Of a stretch of 43,289 nt of DNA, positions 7,159-14,341 are shown one piece after another. The stretch's first letter is position 1, and the number at the start of each line of letters is the position of its first letter. Where the stretch lies: positions 1 through 43,289 of the forward strand of contig JBJKSX010000022.1 in assembly GCA_046703545.1 (NCBI GenBank). The letters are read 5' to 3'. This DNA comes from JAJZOM01 sp046703545. Its GTDB lineage: Archaea; Thermoplasmatota; Thermoplasmata; Thermoplasmatales; Thermoplasmataceae. Below the pieces are notes generated by a model. That model was given only the letters and a program-made list of their open reading frames with translations. It ran no database searches and was not told the origin of the DNA. A program made the position numbers and the translations under genes.

Positions 7159-9167
7159 AAGACATCATTATAAATGCCACAGGAACAGACTTCATGCGGC
7201 TGTGGTATCTCAGGGACGGAAATGTGAAATTCAGGAGCTTCAGGAACAGTTCCTGGGTTTTTGTCACAGGCACGGACTATGATCTGGATTTCCTGGCCAG
7301 GCAGCTGGACCATTCCGGGAAATACCATTACAGGGAGGCCGTAAGAAACAATGTATATGGCCCTCTCAGAGGACTTGAGATCAGTGTCAGGCCTTCGGGC
7401 ATGGACGACCTCATATTTGCAATTGAAAGCATAGGGTACGGCAGGAAATACAGCATATTCAATGCGGACATCAACCCGGCACTGCGGTTCATGTCAGAAA
7501 GGAACCTGGGGTTCTTCTCCATAGAATCCCCCGAGGACATGGACCCTGAGGTGAGGTCTGTATACATTGGAGGGAAAACCAACCTGGGGACTCCGGTGGA
7601 AGTGACCATCGGTGAGAGGAAGTACAGGAACATCAACAGTGGCCTTCTTTCGGACCTGGAATTTGCAATCAGGGACAGCACAATTGTCATCTACGACAAC
7701 AGGGACAGGCTCTTTGAGAAACTGATGAAGCTCATGGCAGTGAACGGGTACAACCCTGGGTTCTCCAGGGGGAAACAGGGCTCGACCTACCAGTCATACG
7801 GGCAGGTGTACTACAGCAACCCGAGGATCAACATACAAGGAAAAATAGCCATTGAGGCGGATTCATTCACGTATTCAGAGGCTGGAATTGCAGGGCTCAT
7901 CGAGATGTCACGGATGTCATCACTGCCAATCGCCACTGCATCCACAGTGACAGCAGGAACCGCAGTATCTTCTATGGAGGAATCATTTGCAGTTAGGAAC
8001 AACGTTCTCATACCCCTTTACAAGGATGACCATGAACAGCCAAAATCATCCAGCACACTCATGGAAACGGACAAGGGCGGCATGGTTCTCCAGCCTGATC
8101 CTGGAACTTACACAGACGTGTATGAGATAGATTTTTCCTCCATGTATCCCAGCATCATGGTGAATTACAACCTATCGCCAGAGACAATCACCCAGAATGG
8201 CGACTTCAGGGTTCCAGGCCTTCCATACAGGATCGACACCACAAGGAGAGGTTTCCTGTCACTTGCGCTTGAACACCTTCTTGAAACAAGGCTGACCTAC
8301 AAGAAGATAAAGCACAGGCACAAGGTGTATGAGCAGAGGGATGCAGCACTGAAATGGATGCTGCTCACATCATTCGGGTACACAGGCTACAAGAATGCCA
8401 AGTTTGGCAAGATCGAGGTCCATGAATCAATAACCGCATTGGGAAGATGGGCACTTTCAAGGGCAATCTCCCTTGCAATCAAACATGGGTTTGAGCCCAT
8501 TCATGGAATCGTCGATTCCCTCTGGATAAAGGGCAGTGGCGATGTGGAACCCCTCCTGAGGGAGATAGAGAAGGAGACAAGGATAGGCATAGTTCTGGAT
8601 GGGCATTACAGGTGGATCACATTCATGCCTGCGAGGTCCGGGCTTGGGGCACTGAACAGGTACGTGGGCCTCAGGGAGGATGGAACTTTCAAGGTGAGGG
8701 GCATAGAGATCCGGAGATCCGATGTCCCACAGATATGCGTGGACTTCCAGATGGATGCCCTCAACATGCTGAGAAGGTGCTCAACTCCAGAGGAGATATG
8801 GCAGAAGAAGGGGGAGATGGACATATTCAAGGGCGCATACCTCAATGATCTTCCTTCCAGGCCAAGGGAGAAATTCAGGGTTGGCGTACACGTAACAAAG
8901 AACCGTGAAGAATACAGGGTCAACAACCTTCAGAAAAAGATTCTCGAGGCCTCTGAAAGAATAGGGTACAACATAAGCATTGGAGACCGTGTGGGTGTAA
9001 TAGTTGTCAACAAAGGCGAGGGGAAGGTTGATCTTGGGAGCCAGTACGAGGGCGTTGACCTCCAGTTCTACCGAAAGATGCTCAGGAGGTCATTTGAGCC
9101 AATGGATTTCATAATATCATCCTGCGCCCCGAGAAGCAGAGCAGTAAACCTCACTGAGTTCTACTGA
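7155..9167 (+). CDS. Family B DNA polymerase of the PolB2 (Dpo2-like) type
   Basis: The polymerase domain is clear. Motif A is EIDFSSMYPSIM with Asp326. Motif B is KWMLLTSFGYTGY with Lys400, where the usual NSxYG reads LTSFG. Motif C is HGIVDSLW with Asp454, where the usual YGDTDS has lost its first Asp but keeps the second, catalytic one. The N-terminal half has the family B N-domain (NADINPALRFM), but the exonuclease motifs DxE and YxxxD are not recognisable, so proofreading is probably absent. At 670 residues it is shorter than a replicative PolB. Sulfolobales PolB2/Dpo2 is tied to error-prone damage tolerance; the same role here is an inference. The start is a GTG overlapping the previous stop. 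The last 17 nt overlap the convergent cdc6 gene. Confidence 0.88.
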   Translation: MKDIIINATGTDFMRLWYLRDGNVKFRSFRNSSWVFVTGTDYDLDFLARQLDHSGKYHYREAVRNNVYGPLRGLEISVRPSGMDDLIFAIESIGYGRKYSIFNADINPALRFMSERNLGFFSIESPEDMDPEVRSVYIGGKTNLGTPVEVTIGERKYRNINSGLLSDLEFAIRDSTIVIYDNRDRLFEKLMKLMAVNGYNPGFSRGKQGSTYQSYGQVYYSNPRINIQGKIAIEADSFTYSEAGIAGLIEMSRMSSLPIATASTVTAGTAVSSMEESFAVRNNVLIPLYKDDHEQPKSSSTLMETDKGGMVLQPDPGTYTDVYEIDFSSMYPSIMVNYNLSPETITQNGDFRVPGLPYRIDTTRRGFLSLALEHLLETRLTYKKIKHRHKVYEQRDAALKWMLLTSFGYTGYKNAKFGKIEVHESITALGRWALSRAISLAIKHGFEPIHGIVDSLWIKGSGDVEPLLREIEKETRIGIVLDGHYRWITFMPARSGLGALNRYVGLREDGTFKVRGIEIRRSDVPQICVDFQMDALNMLRRCSTPEEIWQKKGEMDIFKGAYLNDLPSRPREKFRVGVHVTKNREEYRVNNLQKKILEASERIGYNISIGDRVGVIVVNKGEGKVDLGSQYEGVDLQFYRKMLRRSFEPMDFIISSCAPRSRAVNLTEFY

Positions 9168-10266
9168 TCATGGCCACCACTTTTTCCTCAAGGACTCCCA
9201 CAGGCACATCGTTGATGCCAATAAGTTTTGAGACTCCCTTCTTGTCGCCGCGGCCGACAATCCGCCCCTCAACTATTCCAACGTTCTCCAGCCTCTTTAT
9301 TATGCCGTAGATCTTGGATTCGGCCCCGATGATGGCAGAATAATGTTCAGCAACAACTCTTGATTCCTTCAGGACGCAAGACATCTCTGTGCTGGATTGG
9401 TCCTTCAGGCATTTGCATACCGCAAGAAGCACAACAAGGTCTTCACGGTCAAGTTCTCCCAGCTTGCTTTCAGTAACGTATGGGTTGATCATTGAACTCG
9501 CAGCCCGGATATCCTCACTCTCAATCCTGTCGCCATCCCTGTACTGGCAGACGTATGAGGATTTCTGCAGGAGTTCAATAGCCACCCTGGCACTCCCGAA
9601 AGGTTCTGCCACCTCGCTTATGTATTCTATGGACGACTCATCATAGGAACCGGATTCCAGGGCCAATCTAGCCCTCTCCAGCAGGATGGACTGCAGTTCA
9701 TCGCGTGAGTAGCGGTTGAAATGTATGGTTGAAAACACGCCCAGGGACTTCTTGTCCCTCTCCGTCATGTATATTGAGGGATCCTCCATGGAAACCAGGA
9801 TGCAAGCAATGGGGGTGCCATATACCTCGTTGGCCCTCAGCAGGTTGTAGATCCCGTCCTTGTCGAATTTTATGAGGTTTGTGGCCTCGTCAATTATCAC
9901 GACAATGTTCCTGCCCTTCTCCTGGCTTATCTTCTTCATTGCACGGAATATGTCCGGAAACGAGAGATTCCTTGTTCCAGTGATCCTTCCCATTCTTGAA
10001 AGCGCGTCAACCAGCAGTGACCTGAGGCTGTTGAAAGAAAGTGCATTCTCATAGACCATTATGAAACTCTTTTCCTCGCGGCTTAGGAACCTCATGGTGG
10101 AGGTCTTGCCTGTGCCTGAATCGCCGAAAGCAACAAGGTTCGAAGATATTCCACCCTTCAGTGGTTCAAGCATTATCTTCCTGATGTTGTCTATCTGCTT
10201 GTCCCTGAATTGAAGCTTCTGCGGGACGTAGGAAAAATCGAGCGGGTCAGGATTCTTTACTATCAA
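9151..10266 (-). CDS. cdc6: Orc1/Cdc6 family AAA+ replication initiator
   Basis: This AAA+ ATPase binds origin DNA and helps load MCM. The 371 residues open with DFSYVPQKLQFRDKQIDNI, the usual Orc1/Cdc6 entry. Walker A is GDSGTGKT (48-55), Walker B is VVIIDEATN (Asp125, Glu126), sensor 1 lies near ILVSMED, and sensor 2 is FGSARVAIELL with Arg226. The last roughly 90 residues form a winged helix (IYGIIKRLENVGIVEGR). The start is TTG at 10266; the first in-frame ATG is far inside the AAA+ fold. Only 32 nt separate it from the upstream radical SAM gene and no AT-rich origin-like region adjoins it, so an origin next to this copy is not evident. Its position beside PolB2 could mean a repair-linked paralogue rather than the main initiator. 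Confidence 0.9.
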   Translation of the reverse strand: MIVKNPDPLDFSYVPQKLQFRDKQIDNIRKIMLEPLKGGISSNLVAFGDSGTGKTSTMRFLSREEKSFIMVYENALSFNSLRSLLVDALSRMGRITGTRNLSFPDIFRAMKKISQEKGRNIVVIIDEATNLIKFDKDGIYNLLRANEVYGTPIACILVSMEDPSIYMTERDKKSLGVFSTIHFNRYSRDELQSILLERARLALESGSYDESSIEYISEVAEPFGSARVAIELLQKSSYVCQYRDGDRIESEDIRAASSMINPYVTESKLGELDREDLVVLLAVCKCLKDQSSTEMSCVLKESRVVAEHYSAIIGAESKIYGIIKRLENVGIVEGRIVGRGDKKGVSKLIGINDVPVGVLEEKVVAMISRTQ

Positions 10267-10298
10267 GTCTAATGATAATGAAAAAGGGGGATTATATG

Positions 10299-11978
10299 TT
10301 ATGCCCCGCTCAGAGACGGGAGCGTTGTAAATTCTTTCTTCTGGTCAAGGCCCCATCTCTTGACCTTTTCAATGTCAACGCCTTTCTTCTTGGCAAGCCT
10401 CTCGACGTACTTCATCATCATGTATCCACCGCCGGATATGATGCTTCCAGTGCCGAGCCTTGCAAAGATATTGCCTCGGGTATCCCTGAAGCCGTCCCTG
10501 GTTGCCATCTTCGCCAGATGCCTGTAACTGGCATAGTATACAGCCAGTTGGTCCGCGGTGAGAAGCTCTTTGTTAAGGTTCCTGGACTTGATTCTGCCAA
10601 GAGGAACGTTAACCAGAGGCGTTATTGTGAACTCGAAGGGCCTGGTGTTGGCATAGGAGTTGCTCAGGTGGTTGATCATGGAAATGGTGTCCCACTCGTC
10701 CTCAACAGTTTCTCCTTCCTGCCCGACCTGGATTGTGAATGCTGGCCTCCAGTAGTTGCTGGTTTCCACATAAACTCCCTGCCAGACAATATCCTGCCAG
10801 CTGCCGTCTGGCCCCACCTTCAGCGGCAGGGTCTTGTTGGGCATGTGCTTCCTGGCCAGTTCATCACTGCCGGTTTCCACTCCAGTCTGGATGCCGATCC
10901 AGTTTCTGGGGCCTGCCTTGAGAATCTTGGAGAGTTTCTCCATCATTTCAGGGTAGCCTGCTGGGATTGAAATCCTGCCGTGGGTTGGGTTCGACGTCTC
11001 CACGCCGGGAACCGCCATCACCGCAGTGAAGAGTTCTTCCAGGGCCTCGCTGTTCGGTGCAAACATGCTTCCATGCTTGTATCCGAAGGCTTCATCGGAA
11101 TGGAGCCAGGCATTCTTGAGGCCTGCTGCAACATTCACCTTCACCTCATTTGTTATGGTCTCAACAGAATTGTACCTGAGTGGCCTGAGTGTCACCTCAC
11201 AGAAGTCGCAGCCGACTCCGCAGCCTCTCATCATCTCCACCATACCCTTCATTGCTGGGGCCACTATCTCTGGTATCTCCTCAAGTCTTGGATATGCAGA
11301 TTTAGAAACTCCCCTGGCCAAGAATAGGTCATCCTTGTTGACAACTTTCCTGAAGCTGTCATCATAGGTCATGTATCCCCGATGGAAGAGGGTGTTGTCA
11401 ATGGAATCCTCACTTATCTGCTCAAACAGGGTCTCTATTATATCATCCATCTCTCCCTGCACGATGTAATCGAAGTTGTACTTTTCAATCTCGTCCCTGA
11501 GAATTGTAAACTCCCACACTCCCGGGCCCCCTACGACCAGTTTTGCCTTCTTGCCTGCCCTGACCTTGTTTATGCGTTCCATCAGGGAATCCCACTCCCT
11601 TCTGACCCAGGCGGACATCTCTCCGCCAAAAAGGGCGTAGTAGGACATGGTTGTGGGTCCTATTCCAAGTGGATCCATTGTTGTAACGCCAATTATCTCG
11701 GTATCCTCATCAATGAAATTTGTAAGGTAATCCTCATGCGCAACCACAACATCCTTTCTACCGTACTTCCTCAGAAGGGCAGCTTCCAGTTTCCTGAGTG
11801 CATATGGGGCGTACACGGCCGCACCGTTTGGATGCACAGGCGGGGCCGGCCCCTTCAGGAACTTGTAAACCCTTTCAGGAACTGCTCTTCCTGGGGCGCA
11901 GGGAAGAAAGTCTAGTAGTGGAAAATCCCTGTATTCGTAGCTCAACGTAGAATCTGATACTAATACAAACTTTGTCAT
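10299..11978 (-). CDS. B12-binding-domain radical SAM protein, candidate GDGT ring synthase (Grs-like)
   Basis: A 559-residue radical SAM enzyme. The N-terminal Rossmann-like domain carries TTMDPLGIGP, LVVGGPGVWEF and DYIVQGEMDD, typical of B12-binding domains that lack the DxHxxG loop. The radical SAM core has the [4Fe-4S] motif RGCGVGCDFCE (Cys253, Cys257, Cys260). The remainder includes NPTHGRISIPAGYPE and the ETGSDELARKHMPNK block. This layout recalls the archaeal enzymes that put cyclopentane rings into tetraether lipids, which Thermoplasmatales make; that assignment is a hypothesis. ATG 11978 is chosen over 12035 because GGAGG lies 9 nt before it. No lipid-biosynthesis neighbours are visible. 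Confidence 0.8.
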   Translation of the reverse strand: MTKFVLVSDSTLSYEYRDFPLLDFLPCAPGRAVPERVYKFLKGPAPPVHPNGAAVYAPYALRKLEAALLRKYGRKDVVVAHEDYLTNFIDEDTEIIGVTTMDPLGIGPTTMSYYALFGGEMSAWVRREWDSLMERINKVRAGKKAKLVVGGPGVWEFTILRDEIEKYNFDYIVQGEMDDIIETLFEQISEDSIDNTLFHRGYMTYDDSFRKVVNKDDLFLARGVSKSAYPRLEEIPEIVAPAMKGMVEMMRGCGVGCDFCEVTLRPLRYNSVETITNEVKVNVAAGLKNAWLHSDEAFGYKHGSMFAPNSEALEELFTAVMAVPGVETSNPTHGRISIPAGYPEMMEKLSKILKAGPRNWIGIQTGVETGSDELARKHMPNKTLPLKVGPDGSWQDIVWQGVYVETSNYWRPAFTIQVGQEGETVEDEWDTISMINHLSNSYANTRPFEFTITPLVNVPLGRIKSRNLNKELLTADQLAVYYASYRHLAKMATRDGFRDTRGNIFARLGTGSIISGGGYMMMKYVERLAKKKGVDIEKVKRWGLDQKKEFTTLPSLSGA

Positions 11979-11987
11979 ATGACATTT

Positions 11988-11992
11988 CCTCC
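11988..11992 (-). promoter_or_regulatory. Shine-Dalgarno site of the radical SAM gene
   Basis: GGAGG on the minus strand, 9 nt before the ATG at 11978. It is one of few strong ribosome binding sites here and it decides the start against the upstream in-frame ATG at 12035. A TATA-like ACTATTTATG at about 12017-12026 predicts a 5' leader of some 20 nt that contains this site. Confidence 0.65.
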
Positions 11993-12110
11993 GCTTGTGT
12001 ATTAGAACATTTATATTCATAAATAGTTTGTTCACAATTTGCTGAAAACTACACTGTTTTCAGGGTAAACATTTTAGCTGGTATAATAAGAAAAGCAGAT
12101 GGTTTCTGAA

Positions 12111-13541
12111 TCACCATTCCACATCCAGTATGTTGGTTGCCATCTCCCTCATAACCTTGAGGCAGTAGTTGGCAAACTTGCTCTGGTTGTATATGGCAAT
12201 GGGCAGATCAGAATTTTCAGGGAGAAGTTTTGAGCAGTAGCCCATCTTCGCAAGCCTGCCCACCCTGTTTGCAAGCTTCTTCGGGTCAAGCCCCAGGTCC
12301 TTGACCATGCCCCTGAAGTCAAAGTTCGACCTGTTGCTGCGCAGAATTGCATCATGAATGCAGAATTCCTCGAGGGAGTCCATGTCCAGTTCTTCACGCA
12401 AGCCTTCCAGGTGCATCTGGACCGCAATCCTCTTGGCCGGGAGATATATCCTTTTCAGTCCCCGGTACCCGTAGATTCCTATTCCTGCCTTTTCAAACTT
12501 CTCGAAGTATTCCTTCATTATGCTGTTGATTTCACCGAACGAGGCAAGGCAGTTTATCCTGTTCCATTCCTCCTCTGTAACCCCCACGGTGTTCATCATG
12601 GTTCTTATGACTTCAACGAGGTAACTGTTCTCTGACTGGGCTGTGGTCCTTATGACGCCCGACCATGATTTCCTGTGCCTCTCGATGCTGAGCATGGTTT
12701 TCGGCGCAAAGTAGCCAAGAGTGCCCACCAGTGCCACGTAATTGAACATCTTCGGGAAGTGGGACATGATCTTCTTCACTGTTTGCCTCCGATTATGCAC
12801 GAATTCATCCACAATTGCCTCAGAAACTGAAGCTGTCTCCTCTTCATCCGAGAGAACCAGGAAGGAATTCCCGTCAGAATCAAGGCCCAGCCCCCTGTCG
12901 GGAAGCTTCTCCTCCTTCAAGTATCCCGCTGCTTTGAGCAGTATGGCTTCCCTGGTGAGCTCCCTGTTCCTCTCGAAGACCGGGCTGCTGTCATCAAGTG
13001 ATATGTATCGGCCGTACCTGAGGTTCATGCCACTTATTGCGGTCCTGTAGATCTCATACTTGGCCTTCTCAACATCAAGCCCCTGATCCCTGATCAGCTC
13101 CTCAAAGTTCAGGAGTGCATCCCTGGAGGTTTCCGGCGGATTCTGGTTTCCAGGTACTGTGTTGAAATATGGTATTGCGGGCTTTTTTGGGGAAAAGGAA
13201 CTGACGTAATTTTCAAATTCTGTGTGATCCACATCCGGACGTTCAAAAACCTGAACATTGCCCGGAACTTTGTTTCTGTCCTGGGCTGGGTATTCAGGGT
13301 CCAACAGGACAACATCCTCTATGCTGCTGTGCCTGGCCAGCTTTGATATGAATTTGATCTTTTCCTTCCCTGGGGAGCAGAACACAACGATCCTGGGGTA
13401 TTCTTCATCAGCCTTCAGGGCAGCAACATCTATGCAGTCCGAGAAAACAGGCATCTCATAATCTGTCTCGACGCTAAATCCATAGTACCCAAGCAAATCA
13501 GCGACGGTGTTCTTCATCTTTTCCGCGAAGCCGCTACCCAT
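12111..13541 (-). CDS. Conserved-type hypothetical protein with possible degenerate nuclease-like N-domain
   Basis: I do not recognise this 476-residue protein. The first 90 residues (EKMKNTVADLLGYYGFSVE, then CIDVAAL and RIVVFCSPGK) have the helix-strand order of a PD-(D/E)xK fold, but FCS stands where an ExK motif would be, so the domain would be inactive. The middle is helical with VDEFVHNRRQTVKKIMSHFPKM. The C-terminal third (EEFCIHDAILRSNRSNFDFRG and LGLDPKKLANRVGRLAKMGY) looks like a winged helix or HTH region. ATG 13541 (MGSGFAEK) is chosen because a TATA-like box lies 28 nt upstream; an in-frame start at 13601 would precede that box. It could be a DNA-binding regulator, but evidence is weak. 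Confidence 0.7.
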   Translation of the reverse strand: MGSGFAEKMKNTVADLLGYYGFSVETDYEMPVFSDCIDVAALKADEEYPRIVVFCSPGKEKIKFISKLARHSSIEDVVLLDPEYPAQDRNKVPGNVQVFERPDVDHTEFENYVSSFSPKKPAIPYFNTVPGNQNPPETSRDALLNFEELIRDQGLDVEKAKYEIYRTAISGMNLRYGRYISLDDSSPVFERNRELTREAILLKAAGYLKEEKLPDRGLGLDSDGNSFLVLSDEEETASVSEAIVDEFVHNRRQTVKKIMSHFPKMFNYVALVGTLGYFAPKTMLSIERHRKSWSGVIRTTAQSENSYLVEVIRTMMNTVGVTEEEWNRINCLASFGEINSIMKEYFEKFEKAGIGIYGYRGLKRIYLPAKRIAVQMHLEGLREELDMDSLEEFCIHDAILRSNRSNFDFRGMVKDLGLDPKKLANRVGRLAKMGYCSKLLPENSDLPIAIYNQSKFANYCLKVMREMATNILDVEW

Positions 13542-13561
13542 GGATATATGAAAGAAACATC

Positions 13562-13569
13562 GTATAAAT
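13562..13569 (-). promoter_or_regulatory. TATA-like box for the gene starting at 13541
   Basis: ATTTATAC on the minus strand lies about 21-28 nt before ATG 13541, indicating a leaderless or near-leaderless transcript. It supports that start over the longer frame. Confidence 0.5.
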
Positions 13570-13664
13570 TGGTTATCTGGCTTGATTAAACCACTTTCCA
13601 AAGTATGAATGGCAAAAACGATTGAAATAGATTTTTAAGTGAGCAATCATGTGTCTTCATTGGC

Positions 13665-14240
13665 ATGGTTCCACTAATACAGGTAATAACAGCATCGTCC
13701 CCTGCGACAAATCCCATATTTCCGGGAAACACCCAGGGATCGGGGTTCATTTTCTTCATCATCTTTATTGCTTTCATTGTCACACTCAGAATATTCAGGG
13801 GGATTTCTGGAAGGCCCTACAGCAATGTGCGTGTCCTGAGGCTTCCTGTGGTTTACACAATAATCACTCTTCTTGCAGTGCTGGGAATAGGTTTCCTTGA
13901 TAATGTGGTATTTCTCACACTGGCCCTTATTCCTTTGGGATTCCTATTTGGATACAGGTTCGGGGGCAACGTGAAATTTTTCAACAGGGGAGGCCAGGTT
14001 TACTACAAAAGGTCTCCAGTGATTATGGTCATATGGCTTGCATCATTGGTGGCAAGGATGGCCCTTGAACTGTTGTTTCCTTCGAACCTCCAGGTGATGC
14101 TTGTTGTGGATTCTGCACTTTCATTGACCACCGGGCTAATAATCGGGGAGGCATTCAACCTGATATCAGAAAGGAAAAGATACACTCCTGGACCAGCAGG
14201 GACTGGCAATGAAGATGATGAATTCAGGATAAACATCTAA
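13665..14240 (+). CDS. CcdC/DUF1453-like integral membrane protein
   Basis: A 191-residue protein with about four hydrophobic helices: FIFFIIFIAFIVTL, VVYTIITLLAVLGIGFL, LALIPLGFLFGY and a C-terminal pair around VIMVIWLASLVARMALELL and VDSALSLTTGLIIGEAFNL. A charged tail (TGNEDDEFRINI) follows. The pattern of a short Arg-rich loop (RIFRGISGRPYSNVRVLRLP), then FNRGGQVYYKRSPVI between helices, matches DUF1453/CcdC-type membrane proteins, whose function is unclear. A TATA-like ATTTTTAAG lies about 30 nt upstream of the ATG, divergent from the gene on the left. There is no operon with the next gene, which has its own TATA box. Confidence 0.7.
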   Translation: MVPLIQVITASSPATNPIFPGNTQGSGFIFFIIFIAFIVTLRIFRGISGRPYSNVRVLRLPVVYTIITLLAVLGIGFLDNVVFLTLALIPLGFLFGYRFGGNVKFFNRGGQVYYKRSPVIMVIWLASLVARMALELLFPSNLQVMLVVDSALSLTTGLIIGEAFNLISERKRYTPGPAGTGNEDDEFRINI

Positions 14241-14315
14241 ATTTCACACATTTATTCCAATAATTATATTATAATTCATCATTGCGGCCTTATTATACTG
14301 CGCGGAATAATTTTT

Positions 14316-14323
14316 TGTATATT
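14316..14323 (+). promoter_or_regulatory. TATA-like box of the CLC gene
   Basis: TGTATATT lies 26 nt before the TTG at 14342, the standard archaeal spacing for a leaderless message. This supports the unusual TTG start; an in-frame TAG sits just upstream of it. Confidence 0.5.
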
Positions 14324-14341
14324 GACCCTATGTTCTAGAAG

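Noticed and set aside
10267..10298. Possible replication origin next to cdc6
   Set aside because: The gap is only 32 nt, with no AT-rich unwinding tract and no repeated origin-recognition-box-like motifs.
10272..11915. Long plus-strand open frames (up to 232 codons) opposite the radical SAM gene
   Set aside because: They are antisense shadows: composition is Cys/His/Pro-rich without any domain, while the minus strand encodes a recognisable enzyme across the whole interval.
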